64,000 bases of DNA from Mixophyes australis (lineage: Eukaryota; Chordata; Amphibia; Anura; Limnodynastidae). Made by a program: the position numbers and the translations under genes. The notes below the pieces were generated by a model. The model was not told the DNA's origin, did not search any database, and saw only the letters and a list, made by a program, of their open reading frames with translations. Location of the stretch: contig JAVHZZ010000004.1 in the NCBI GenBank assembly GCA_036250195.1, positions 320,936,128-321,000,127 on the forward strand, in the 5' to 3' direction. This document shows positions 10,465 to 21,290 of the stretch, in pieces (within the stretch, counting starts at the first letter, position 1; each line of letters starts with the position of its first letter).

Positions 10465-12549
10465 CAGGGCCGCCGAGAGGGGGGGGGAGCGGGTACTAAT
10501 TACCCGGGCCCGGCATGTCAGGGGGCCCGGCCCGGGCCCTTGCGCTGCTGATTTTTTTTAATTTTTTAATTTTTTTTTTCAAAACGTTTTTTTTCCTTTC
10601 CTTTTTTTTTTTTTTTTTTGGCGGGGGGGGGGGGGGGGGTGGGGGGGGGGATCGGTCGTTGGTGGGGGGAGCAGGCTAGTTTAAAAAAAAAAAAAAACAT
10701 ACTCACCTGATCGCGGAGCCGGCATCCCTCCTCTCTGCTGCTCTGTGCTCTATTCAGACTGTCTGAATGCTGGGTGTGATGTCATCATGTCATGCCCAGC
10801 ATTCAGTCAGTCTGGAGCAATGGAGCACAGAGCAGCAGAGAAGACCAAGAGAGGAGAAAAGGTAAGTGAAGGGAGGAAAACGAGGGGGGCACAGAGGGGT
10901 TAAAAAACGGGGGGGGGGGCAGCATGACAGAGGGGTTAAAAAATGAGGGGGAGCACAAAGGGGTTAAAAAACGGGGGGGCAGCATGACAGAGGGGTTAAA
11001 AAATGAGGGGGCACAAAGGGGTTAAAAAACGGGGGGGCAGCATGACAGAGGGGTTAAAAAATAAGGGGGGGCACAGAGGGGTTAAAAAACGGGGAAGCAG
11101 CATGTCAGAGGAGTTAAAAACGGGGAAGCAGCATGTCAGAGGGGTTAAAAAATTAGGGGGAGCACAGAGGGGTTAAAAAACGGGAAAGCAGCATGTCAAA
11201 GGGGTTAAAAACGGGGAAGCAGCATGTCAGAGGGGTTAAAAAATTAGGGGGAGCACAGAGGGGTTAAAAAACGGGAAAGCAGCATGTCAAAGGGGTTAAA
11301 AACGGGGAAGCAGCATGTCAGAGGGGTTAAAAAATGAGGGGGAGCACAGAGGGGTTAAAAAATGGGAAAGCAGCATGTCAGAGGGGTTAAAAAATGAGTG
11401 GGGGCACAGAGGGGTTAAAAAATGGGAAAGCAGCATGTCAGAGGGGTTAAAAATTGAGGGGGGAGCACAGAGGGGTTAAAAAACGGGAAAGCAGCATGTC
11501 AGAGGGGTTAAAAAATGAGAGGGGCACAGATGGGTTAAAAAATGGGAAAGCAGCATGTCAGAGGGGTTAAAAATTGAGGGGGGAGCACAGAGGGGTTAAA
11601 AAATGGGAAAGCAGCATGACAGAGGGGGTGAAAAAATGAGAGGGGCACAGATGGGTTAAAAAACGGGGCAGTATGGCACAGTGGGGTTAATAAACAGGGG
11701 TCAGCACGGCACAGTGGGGTTAAAAAATGGTGGGCAGCATGACACAGTGGGGTTACAAAGGGGGGGGGGAGGCATGGCACAGTGGGATTGAAAAAGGGGG
11801 GGAGCAGCATAGTATAGTCTGATGAAGGGGAGCCAGATGAAGGGGGCAAAAACAGCATGGAGGGCACAGTGTGATCATAAGGCATGGCGATGATGAAGGG
11901 GCACATTATTGTAATATTGGAGCTGGAGGAAGGCCTAATTATTAATCGTGGGTGCTATTGATTTAACGCTGGGGCTGGCTGTAATTTTCTAAATGTAGCC
12001 ATTTTTTTTTCAAAATAGGTCCTTCAACATTTCTGGATCCGGACAAGCCACAACTAAAGAAAGCAGCAGCCACAGGTGGAGAAAGTGAGAAGAACAGGTA
12101 GGAGAGAGCAGCACAGTGTGTGAAATGTTGTGATTCTAGTAGGGACAATACCAATTTTTGGTGAATGTTGTGTCCAATGTAAGGTGTAGGCCAAGACTGA
12201 ACTGTTTGTGTACACACTGCATTGTTTGTATACTACCCTGTGGTGGTAGATGTCCTGAAAGTCAGGAGTGCTTAAACATATGTGACGCTCCGGCGAATTG
12301 AGAGCCTAGTGGTTTTTATGTTAGCCACGCCCCAATGGCACGTTTGCCACGCCCCCAAATGCATGACCGCACCTCCCAAAATTTTTGCACTGCCGTTTGG
12401 CTAGCCACGCCCCTGAATATATGACCATATACCTAATCTTTTTTGCGCCGCCGTAAGGCGGCGCAAAAAAATTTTGGGGCTTACTTCACTATGAGGGGGG
12501 CCCCATGAATTTGTTGTACCCGGGCCCTGAATTCTTCTTGGCAGCCCTG
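10465..12549. mobile_element. hAT element, non-autonomous, 2.1 kb
   Basis: An exact 8-bp duplication CTTACATG flanks it (10457-10464 and 12550-12557). The ends are CAGGGCCGCCGAGAGG and, reverse-complemented, CAGGGCTGCCAAGAAG. The subterminal regions are GC-rich with GGGCCCGG blocks. The interior holds a poly-G tract near 10621-10650, a minisatellite (10880-11810) and a perfect hairpin around TTTTGCGCCGCCGTAAGGCGGCGCAAAA near 12440-12468. No transposase reading frame remains. Confidence 0.92.
10880..11810. repeat. G-rich minisatellite inside hAT
   Basis: Repeats of about 30 bp alternate in pairs: GCACAGAGGGGTTAAAAAAC, then GGGAAAGCAGCATG, then TCAGAGGGGTTAAAAAATGA. The dimer of about 60 bp is the clearer unit. 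Copies degrade toward the right end. Short open frames on the minus strand here are by-products of the repeat. Confidence 0.92.
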
Positions 12550-13091
12550 CTTACATGATCACCCAATAGTCGCATGACTGCAGCATGGTCCCGCAATTTT
12601 ATTACAGATTAATCTAAAAAGTTATCATCAAGCAGGGAATATGATAATATCCTACTTTGCCTAAGATCAGAGGAGAAACTGTGTGTGTTTAATGATAAAC
12701 ATGTGGCTTCCATCAAATTTCTAACTCACCTACTTATGCCAAGTTTATGCAATGCAAAGGCCACTGAAAGGCTTGAAAAGGTTGCATCCTATCATAAATC
12801 CTACCTATCCAATCTATATTGTCCTAATTTACATTGATAGGAATGTTATATAAAACAAATGTGACAGCGCGAATCCGAGGCAACCAAGGGGTTAAAAGTA
12901 ACAAGGGATACCCAATCAGGATCTTAATTGGATATAATATCCACAGCGATTGCAAAAAAATCTGTACAAGAATAAAGAACAATATTTATTTATCCAAATA
13001 AAACCTAATACATATAATCACCCGTAGCAATTCAGTATAAAATCATTTGCAATGAGCGAAAACTCAATTTCAATATTAATATAAATCCTTA

Positions 13092-13731
13092 GGGGCACAT
13101 TTATCAATATTAACATAAAGTGAAAAATAGTTTTCAATCCTTATTGCAATGATAAGGATTGAACTATTTCTCACATTTATGTACAACCCTGCACAGAAAC
13201 AGCAGTTCCGAAAAACTGCTGTTTCTGTGATGTAAAAAACCATACTTACCCCCCTCTTCCGAAGCGCTGTCTCCGGGTCTTCTCTTCATTCTTTAATTGC
13301 GCATGTCTAGTTCCAAGAACTGGACATGCGCACAAAGATCCCCTCTCTGTCTCTGCAACTATCGTTGCAGAGAGAGAGCTGTGATTGACAGGGAGGGATC
13401 ACATGATCCCTTCACACATGTGCTGTCCAGCTCTGCTCTTCGGAGCACAGCTGACAGCACTGAGATTTCTCATATATGAGAAGCTGGCGTACATTATCAA
13501 GACAAGTTCCCGAAAAAAACTATTTTTCGGAACTTGTTAGATTGCAAAAGGGAGCAATCACCATACTATTGAATGGTGACTGCTCCCAAAAACGAAGCAG
13601 AACGCAAAGCAGCAGGTATCCACAATATCTGCTGCGATGCATCTTTAATAAATATGCGGGGGACACATCGGGGCATGAATTGTATGTTAAGTGCACGTTA
13701 GTGCACCATCACACTTCGTTAAATATACCCC
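13092..13731. mobile_element. Harbinger-like MITE, 640 bp, many hairpins
   Basis: A TTA duplication flanks termini GGGGCACATTTATC and, reverse-complemented, GGGGTATATTTAAC. The interior is a chain of short hairpins, including CAATCCTTATTGCAATGATAAGGATTG, a CAGCAGTT/AACTGCTG stem, and paired CCGAAAAA and TTTTTCGG. No protein is encoded. It interrupts the Penelope-like insertion and so is younger than it. Confidence 0.8.
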
Positions 13732-14177
13732 TTAGTGACCACTTGCATATTCAACACATAAATGGCGTTAAATCCAGATAGTGTTTCTCAGACCGTGAAA
13801 TGGATCAAATGTCTGATGCATAGAAAATAGTATCCGTGAGCCGAGATGAATGCCTAATAGTTTTCTTTAGGAACATGTAACTTCAATAATGTAATATAGT
13901 CAATAGGAGGTGGATAATAGCAAAATACTTGCAGTTCAAAGTATTCACATAAAGAAGGTTCCTACCTCGGTTTCGGCATCTCTGCAGTCGAAATTCTCCG
14001 TTGTAGTGAGGTGCGCACCTCTCAGTTGTCCGGATAGTTACAATGTAACTCAAGTAACGTTCAGCTCTTGTAATCGGACACTGTTTTTGTTAGTATATCC
14101 AATAGTAACCGGTCAAATTTACCGATGGAGAGAGACAAATTCTGATTTGGGTATCTAAGTGGTCCTATGGGAAATAG

Positions 14178-14218
14178 GTGACGTGTTTTGTCCTCACATT
14201 GGGGACTTTTTCATAGCC
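14178..14218 (-). ncRNA. Degenerate hammerhead-ribozyme-like motif
   Basis: On the minus strand: CTATGA, a GTCC...GGAC stem with a 9-base loop, then AAAAC and ACGTC. A type I hammerhead would have CTGATGA, a stem, then GAAA. One core G is lost and the G of GAAA is A, so cleavage is unlikely. Its place at the 5' end of a Penelope-like insertion matches where such ribozymes occur. Confidence 0.4.
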
Positions 14219-14300
14219 ATCATTAATAGGAATGTTATGCCTGTTACATTGCATTGTGATATGTGACCAGAGGTGCTATTTGTAAATCAATACCATGACA

Positions 14301-14302
<2 letters not shown>

Positions 14303-14338
<36 letters not shown>

Positions 14339-14352
14339 GAGAGAGAGAGAGG

Positions 14353-14402
<50 letters not shown>
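14303..14402. repeat. (TA)n and (GA)n microsatellites
   Basis: An uninterrupted TA run passes into a GA run. Open frames across it on both strands are repeat artefacts. Confidence 0.97.
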
Positions 14403-14406
<4 letters not shown>

Positions 14407-14870
14407 AATAAGCTTGTGCCTGGTATATTCCGTGTTAAATATGGTACCAATTGCATGGCAATATAAATGCCCATATATGTCTACAAAACAAAAAGACAGT
14501 TGTCAATATTTATCCTTAACACTGCATATCTGTGTGTATCTAGCAAGATGAAAATGAAAACATTACTTATTAGTTCATATTTCGATCAAAATGTTTAAGC
14601 CTGCATCCCAGCATCAAGGGCACCTCATTGTAAAATGCTCCTAAACTGACCCATATGGTTCAAATACCATTAAAATGCAACTAAAATCAGATGCCTCCCA
14701 GTTATAGTGGTTTACATATAGCAAGGCTGACTTGTGAGCCACACCCAAAAGAGCCTTCAATAAATATTTTGAGACAAAACCAGAGAAGAAATAAGTCTGC
14801 GCTTGGTATATCTCATGTTATATATCGTACCAGCTGCATGGCAATATAAATGCCACCAAAAGGTAGCATC
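14403..14870. repeat. Repeat R2 (~0.4-kb unit), first cluster
   Basis: One full unit and part of a second. GGCAATATAAATGCC occurs near 14457 and 14839. Other markers are TTATCCTTAACACTGCATAT, TGCATCCCAGC and GACTTGTGAGCCACACCC. The same blocks recur at 19699-21290. The spacing is about 382 bp. The class is unknown; it could be a satellite or a tandem-ended element. Confidence 0.7.
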
Positions 14871-17812
14871 GACCGTGAGAATTGCCAACCTAACACTGAA
14901 GCAGTTAAAGGAAGCAAAATGTCAGCTTCATCAGGAAGCTGAGCTTCTATTCTCACTTAATACTAAATATAGAGCTAATTGGCTACCATTTGTCTCTCAG
15001 GAGGCATCCAACCTCATCCCCAAATCTGAGAGACTAAGACTGATCTGACATAATTTTTTTAAACACACCTTTCAGGTGCAACCATTAATTAGTCTGCTTT
15101 TGGACTGGGAGATCAGAAGACCCGGACTGAGCCTTGCAAATGGAGCCTACCCTTCTCACTCCATTTACACCCAGGGACCCTTACTTGTTTTTCCTAAAGC
15201 TGAACAAACTCTTTGGGAAACTTTTCCCAAACACCAGCAATCTCTCTGGGATTTAAAATTATATAATACACTCAGTGGCATTATACAACCTTCTATATCA
15301 TGTGAGATCTCTCTTTAGTGTAATCTATGTTGTTTTTACCTGCATAATACAGAGCTTCTATGCATAAAGGAAAACATATGTGTTTTTTATTGTACTTTAT
15401 GAAAGGCATGGTAAATATCGATAGATTATAACCACGGAGAACCAGAGATTTTATCAATCTGCCATCATTTATCTGAATAATGCTTTGAAGAATGAGTTAA
15501 GTGGTGGACATGTAGCACTTAGTAATACATTGATTGTATTTTTGCTTCAGAAATCATGCCAAGATAAATATTGTACATGAAGGAAAGAAGATCTGGAATT
15601 AGAGCTAATGGAAGTTGGGAGTTCCACCAGTTTACATGGGAAGTCTTCACCTTTCATACAAAATAACTCAGTTTGATCCATACAAACGAATGCTATTTCT
15701 TATTTTCATTTCAACTGCTGGTTTGAAAAGTAAATCAAGCTTTTGTTACAGAAATATTGTTAAGGTATCTATCTACTTGATAGAAATGGCTAAGAATTAT
15801 TGCTGGTATTCTTAGAAATAAGAAGAATTTTCCCTGTGCATTATTTCTTTACTTAATATCCATTCTGATAGCAATATGGCTTTTTGATAGCTATGATCAT
15901 TACAGATACATAATTATATCTATGTAATGATTTGTTTAATATGCTCTGTACAATGCATGGTGTAGACATTGACATAAAACATATACTGACATGGCAGAGG
16001 GTTGCAAGCTAAAATCAAAGGATTGTAGAAGGTAGAATAAGGATGGACAAAGTAAAACTCAAGAGATTGGAGAAGGTAGGATTGTACTGGACAAAGCTGA
16101 AGTATTGAAAAAGGTATAATAGTGATGTACAGTCAAACAAAACAAGTCTTCTTCAAAGCACAAGCAAAGAAATCAAAAACAAAACTTTGCACCTGCAAAG
16201 GTTTGGTAGACCTGAGGATCCTTATAAAGGCTCCAAACAGGTGAGATAAATTGTTCTGATTGGCTTGACCTTTTCACTGAAAGGTTGATTGCAAAATAGG
16301 GAAAGCTGTGCAGTATTCCATGTGAGATGACTAGCTAGATTACTGTTCTTAGCAGAGTGCTGATTACATGAATTGAGAGAAGGTGTTTGCAGCTGTCATT
16401 GTGAACTTTTATCTGACAGCTGTCATCTGGAACTATTGTTAAACCCATAACCATATGTCAGTGTTGTTGGGGTAGTGTATAAATAAAAATATATGTTACA
16501 ATTTTCCCATGCAACATTCATAAAAATGCCTAATGGAATATCTAAAAATCAGTTTTAGTAAATAATTATAAGTGATGTGTTAAATATTAGAAGTTCACTA
16601 CTGGTACCACCAAGCACTAACCTTAGTGTACGTCCACTTGCTTAAATTTTGTAACCTATATTTGGACTGGTAATAGCATTTTTTTGTATTAATAATCCAA
16701 CTGCAGTAGCAGGCACTCATGTGATATGGTTTACATGTAGTTATACATTATTTATATTATATATTATGTAACACAATTTTATGTTTGTTATGTTTTCTAT
16801 GCTATTTTATTTGTTGTTTAAGTAATGGAACTAAAACATTAATATGTGCTTTCGTTCTCACTGTGCGTCCATAACCCAATTTCCTCATATCACCATTCTC
16901 TCCACCCTCATAACTATCATCATCATCATCATCATCGTCATTATCATCAGTCTTTTTTAATGACTCATCTTATTAAAGGTTAATTTGTGATTTTCCAAAC
17001 GATACCATGTTCATTTACAATATAATATATTTACAGAAATAATTTTACATTTAATTTCACAGCTATGTTACCATCTTAGGGAAATGACACATCATTTTTC
17101 GTACTTTCGTCATATCTTTGTTGCTGAGGTATGGTTTTATGCTACCATTGAGAGCATTTACTATGTAATTTCTAGTTCTTCTGGAAACTCGATTATCTTT
17201 TTACAGTGTGTGCAGGGACATAAGTTATGCAGCAGAAAATGTAACTTTATCTTTTCCACTGCTTTTCCACTGTTTGTATATTCTAGTCTCATCGTGTTTC
17301 ATTTCAACTTCCATTCTCTGTCATTCACCCAGTCTCTTATCCTAGCATTAGTTGCTCTTCGACTGGCCCTTGAGACTTCCCTTCTCCTGTTCTAGACTTG
17401 CTCATCTATATTTTTCTCACACTCTCTAACAACTGTTGGAAACTCGTATATCTATGCTTACTTATGCTTAGCTGCAGCTTACAGAATTTATGTGTATATA
17501 TCGATTTCCAAGCTTAAAGGGCCACAAAATCTAATAAGCATATAGAAAGGGATCTTGTAATATATAAACAGGGCTGGCATATGCAAAGTAATCTTGCTGT
17601 ATATAAACAAGGATGTCAAGAGTGATAGGTTTAACAAGGCTCGAGCACACAGGTCTACTACTGAATTTAATCAACGTGTGAACTGTGTTTTCAATGTAAT
17701 ATTTGCATCTGAAGTCCATCATCTTTGCTATTGGTGCCAAACACGATGCTTCACCAGATGTTCATGGAATATCTAAAGTGTACACTGTATTGTCATTTGA
17801 TGTTTTAGGGCC
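14871..17812. other. Unassigned sequence between R2 cluster and MITE
   Basis: No complete gene or element is recognised. A short CAT trinucleotide run lies near 16918-16940. ORFs up to about 103 codons show no family motif. Confidence 0.5.
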
Positions 17813-18127
17813 TGATTTATTAAGGAAAGTTAAGCAAAAAATTTAATACGTTTTCTTACTCAAGTTTTCTGGATAAAACCACGTTGCAATGCAAAGGATG
17901 CATATTAGTTTATTATTTTGCACAAAAGGAAAATACTGGCTGTTTTTTCATGTAGCACACAAATACTTAATAGCTTATTTGTACACTGAAACTTAAAGTT
18001 GATCTAGGACATGCCCTACCCAAAATATAAATCTGCCATCACATTTTAAATTTATCTCCCCTTTCGATGCGACATGGTTTTGCCTTGCTTACTTAGTTTT
18101 GCTTAACTTTCCTTAATGATTCAGGCC
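17813..18127. mobile_element. MITE with GGGCCTGATTTATTAAGG termini
   Basis: The left end GGGCCTGATTTATTAAGGAA and the right end TTCCTTAATGATTCAGGCCC are inverted repeats of about 30 bp. A second copy lies at 53242-53520, sharing GGATGCATATTAGTTTATT (or GGTGCATA) and TTAAAGTTGATCTAGGACAT. No clear target duplication was found. Confidence 0.75.
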
Positions 18128-18301
18128 CTGGCCCTTATACTCTGAGATCTTCCTGCACTGTCCTTTGTCTTACCCACTAGAATTCTTACATGCATGGACC
18201 TTATTAAAAATATCTTTAATTCTAATAAGCTTCTGATAATTCTAGAGAGATGCAATATGAAAGCATGTGTAGATTAATATATTATATGATGATTGTGCAC
18301 A

Positions 18302-19698
18302 CATTGATCAGCTACAACATTAAAACCACTGACAAGTAAAGTGAATAATATTGATTATCTCATTACAATGGCACCTGTCAAGGGGAGGGATTTATTGAGC
18401 AGCAAATGAACAGTCGGTTTCTGAAGTGTATGTGTTGAAAGCAGGAGAAATGGGCAAGTGTAAGGATATGAGCAACTTTGACAAGGGCTAAATTGTCATG
18501 ATTAGATGACTGGGTCAAAGTAACTCTAAAAGGGCAGGTCTTGTGTGGTGTTCCCAATATGCAGTGGGTAGGCCCTACCAAAGTGATCCAAAGAAGGACA
18601 ACCAGTGAACCTGAGACAGAGTCATGAGCACCCAAGACTCATTGATGCGCATGGGGAGTGCAGGCTAGACCAATTGGTCCAATCCCACAGAAGAGCTAAT
18701 GTAGCAAAAATTGCTAAAAAGTTAATGCTGGATAGAAAGGTATCAGAACACACAGTGCATCACAGCTTGCTACGTATGAGGTTGTGTAGCCACAGACTGG
18801 TCAGAGTCCCCATACTGATCCTTCCACTGCCAAAAGCATCTACAATGGGCACTCGAACACCAGGGGGTAAATGTATTAAGCTCCGGGTTCTTCAACACCC
18901 GCGAGTTCGGCGTCTTCGGCGTTTAAATTTAAAGCGGCGCTGCCTTGTAAAGGGAAGTTTCCCTTTACAAGGCAGCGCCGCTTTAAATTTAAACGCTGAA
19001 GACGCCGAACTTGCGGGTTTTGAAGAAACCGGAGCTTAATACATTTACCCCCAGAACTGGACCATAGAGCAATGGAAGAACATGACCTAGATTAATGAAT
19101 CACATTTTCTTTTACATCATGTTCACGGCCAGGCGCATATGCATCATTTACCTGGGGAAGAGATAGCACCAGGCTGCACTATGGGAACAAGGCAAGCTGA
19201 TAGAGACAGTATGATGCTTTGGGTAATGTTCTGCTGGGAAACCTTTAGACCTGGCATTCATGTGCATGTTATTTTGACATGTGCCACCTACCCAAACATT
19301 GCTAAAGGCAAGTACACCCGTGCATGGCAACTGTATTCCCTGATGGCACTGGTCAATTTCAACAGGATAGTGTGCCCTGCAACACTGCAAAAAATGTTCA
19401 GGAATAGTTTGAGGAACATGACAAAGAGTTTGAGGTGTTGACTTGGCCTCCAAATTCCCTAGCTCTCAATCTGATCGAGCATCTGTGTGATGTGCTGGAA
19501 AAACGAGTCCGAGCCATGGAGGCCCCCACCTTTCAACTTACAGGAATTAAAGGATATCCTGCTAACATCTTGGTGTTAGATACCACAGGACACCTTCAGA
19601 GTGCTTGTAGAGTTCATGCCTGGATGGGTCAGAACTATTCTCATGGCACGAGGGAGACCTATCCAATATTAGGTATTTAATGTTGTGGCTGATCAGTA
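18302..19698 (+). pseudogene. Tc1-like transposon with broken transposase
   Basis: The terminal inverted repeats read CATTGATCAGCTACAACATT and TGTTGTGGCTGATCAGTA. The interior aligns from memory with a common vertebrate Tc1 transposase, a DDE cut-and-paste enzyme. Readable parts include HEHPRLIDAHGECRLDQLVQ and KVSEHTVHHSLLRM (paired helix-turn-helix region, 18620-18800). Later WPPNSLALNLIEHL (19444-19485) corresponds to the conserved C-terminal catalytic block, with the expected D now L or A. Frameshifts and a 188-bp palindromic insertion at 18864-19051 inactivate it. The TA duplications have decayed. Confidence 0.9.
18864..19051. mobile_element. Near-perfect palindromic MITE, CAG duplication
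   Basis: Termini are GGGGTAAATG and CATTTACCCC. The arms pair almost completely with nearly no loop (AAAGGGAAG / TTTCCCTTT at the centre). CAG precedes and follows it, and removing it restores the expected Tc1 coding sequence. A 3-bp CWG/TWA duplication is typical of PIF/Harbinger elements. Confidence 0.88.
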
Positions 19699-19873
19699 AG
19701 TTCATATTTTGATCAAAACTTTTAAGTCTGCATCCCAGCGTCAAGGGTACCACATTGTGTGCAGGTCCCACACTGACCTATATGCTTTAAACACCATTAA
19801 AATGCTGCTAAATCAGATGCATTCACCTCCCAGGAATAGGGGTTTACATCTAGCAAGGGCTGACTTGTGGGCC

Positions 19874-20920
19874 CGTTATCTTCGTCTAGCTGCTATCAAT
19901 GAAAATTGCCTGCTGTAATTTGGTGTGCTTTCAATGCACAAAATGATTTAATAGCAAGATGCAATATATAACAATTCAATAGAATAAGTACAGCCGATAC
20001 ACACGCAAGCACCCTGGATCCAGCATACAGTCATTCAATACGAAAGTCTGTGGTCAAGTAGACTGTATAGTGGACCTAGAGCCTGGTTTATATACAGTTT
20101 GTGATACATCAGATGTAAGCTCGTATGAGCAGGGCCCTCTTTCCTCCTGTCTCCATACCTGTTCTTCCACTCCGTCTCTACTGTATTTGCCTGCCCGGAG
20201 TTTACAAAGTATTGGTATTTTATGTTTAATGTTCTGTACTGTTTTGCCCTGTATGGTCTACTGTTTGTACTGTGTACGGCGCTGCGGAAACCATGTGGCG
20301 CCTTACAAATAAACGATAATAATAATAATACATAGAAAACGGTAGTGAAGTTTTGGTGTGTTTCCATAGGTTCAGGATTCAGGACAGTCCAGTATAATGC
20401 AGGTCACAGGTCGGTTCAAACAATGCCCTCCAAGAGTGGGGCTCAACTCTCCAACAGCTATATGCTTGTTTCCCCGCCGAAAAGCTAGTTTAAACTGGTC
20501 TATTTGCATTACACACTCAATATCATTCTGATCATTACTCCTCTATCATCCATAACTTGCATACACAAGATGCAACCGCTTAGCCGATAGTAGCGGATGT
20601 CTGATGGGAAAAAGTTGATTAGAATGACAATAAACATGATATATTTCCTAAATCCCAAACCTTAAATATCAACAAAGTCGTTTTAACATTATTATTTAAA
20701 CTATTAAATCTATTACATTTGATTATAAATGACTGTGTGTTGGAACTTTATTTACAAGTGAATGTGTGAGTATATATGTATGCAGAAGTATTTGCAAGTG
20801 TTATTGCTAAATGCGCCATTCTGTGCCGTAGCATGCTGTTCGCATATTTTCACATAATACAAAAAATGAAATTGATGGTTATTAATTGAAACGATTCCAT
20901 CCAATTATTTGACTTTCACA
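19874..20920 (-). mobile_element. Solo LTR of the same retrovirus type as at 44.1 kb
   Basis: A 4-bp GGCC duplication flanks it (19870-19873, 20921-20924). Removing the LINE insert at 20113-20327 leaves about 820 bp, close to the 840 bp of the LTR at 44118-44957. Shared blocks include CATCCAATTATTTGACTTT versus CATCCAATTATACGTCTTC at the outer end, and the region ending in GCACAAA. On the minus strand a TATATAAA box lies near 20092 and an ATTAAA signal near 19947, in the right order for U3-R-U5. No internal region remains, so it probably arose by LTR-LTR recombination. Confidence 0.75.
20113..20327 (+). mobile_element. L2/CR1-type LINE tail inside the solo LTR
   Basis: It holds TGTAAGCTCGTATGAGCAGG, the tail motif TGTACGGCGCTGCGGAA, then GGCGCCTTACAAATAAACG and (ATA)n. 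ATACAT occurs on both sides (20104-20109 and 20328-20333). It is 5'-truncated and non-coding. It is related to, but diverged from, the 52.7-kb tail. Confidence 0.85.
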
Positions 20921-21290
20921 GGCCATACTCAAAAGAGCCTTAAAAAGGCTTGATTGGCAGCTGTTTAGACAGCTTAAGACAATATTTTGAAACAAAACCA
21001 CAGAGGAAATAAGCAGGTGCTTGATAAATCCCATATTATATATAGTGCCAACTGCATGGCAATATAAATGCCCATATATCTATTAAAATCAAAAAGCGCT
21101 TATCCTTAACACTGCATATCAGCAAAATGAATACATGAGGTGTTGGTTCATATTTTGGTCAAAACATTTAAGTCTGCATCCCAGTGTTATTATATGGGGG
21201 TTCTACGCTAACCTATATGTCTCAAACACTATTAAAATGCATTTAAGTTGCATTCGTCATATGGGAAGTACTCCACAAGCAAGGAAGGGG

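Larger units (their letters stand above)
12850..14221 (-). mobile_element. Penelope-like (non-LTR) insertion with nested MITE
   Basis: A 17-bp duplication flanks it: ATTGATAGGAATGTTAT (12833-12849) and ATTAATAGGAATGTTAT (14222-14238), one mismatch. Without the MITE at 13092-13731 it is about 730 bp. Read on the minus strand, the start holds a hammerhead-like motif and the end reads GCGCTGTCACATTTGTTTTA, similar in layout to insertions at 25392 and 55318. Long variable duplications and the ribozyme-like motif fit Penelope-like elements; there is no coding region to prove it. Confidence 0.6.
19699..21290. repeat. Repeat R2, second cluster, split by an LTR
   Basis: R2 blocks occupy 19699-19873 and resume at 20921. 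TTCATATTTTGATCAAAAC near 19701 recurs near 21150; removing the LTR leaves a unit of about 440 bp. GGCAATATAAATGCCC recurs at 21058. The Tc1 right end directly abuts the left boundary. Confidence 0.7.

Noticed and set aside
11535..11906. 123-codon Pro/Phe-rich ORF
   Set aside because: It is a translation of the G-rich minisatellite.
14244..14551. Ser/Leu- and Arg/Glu-repeat proteins
   Set aside because: They are translations of the TA and GA microsatellites.
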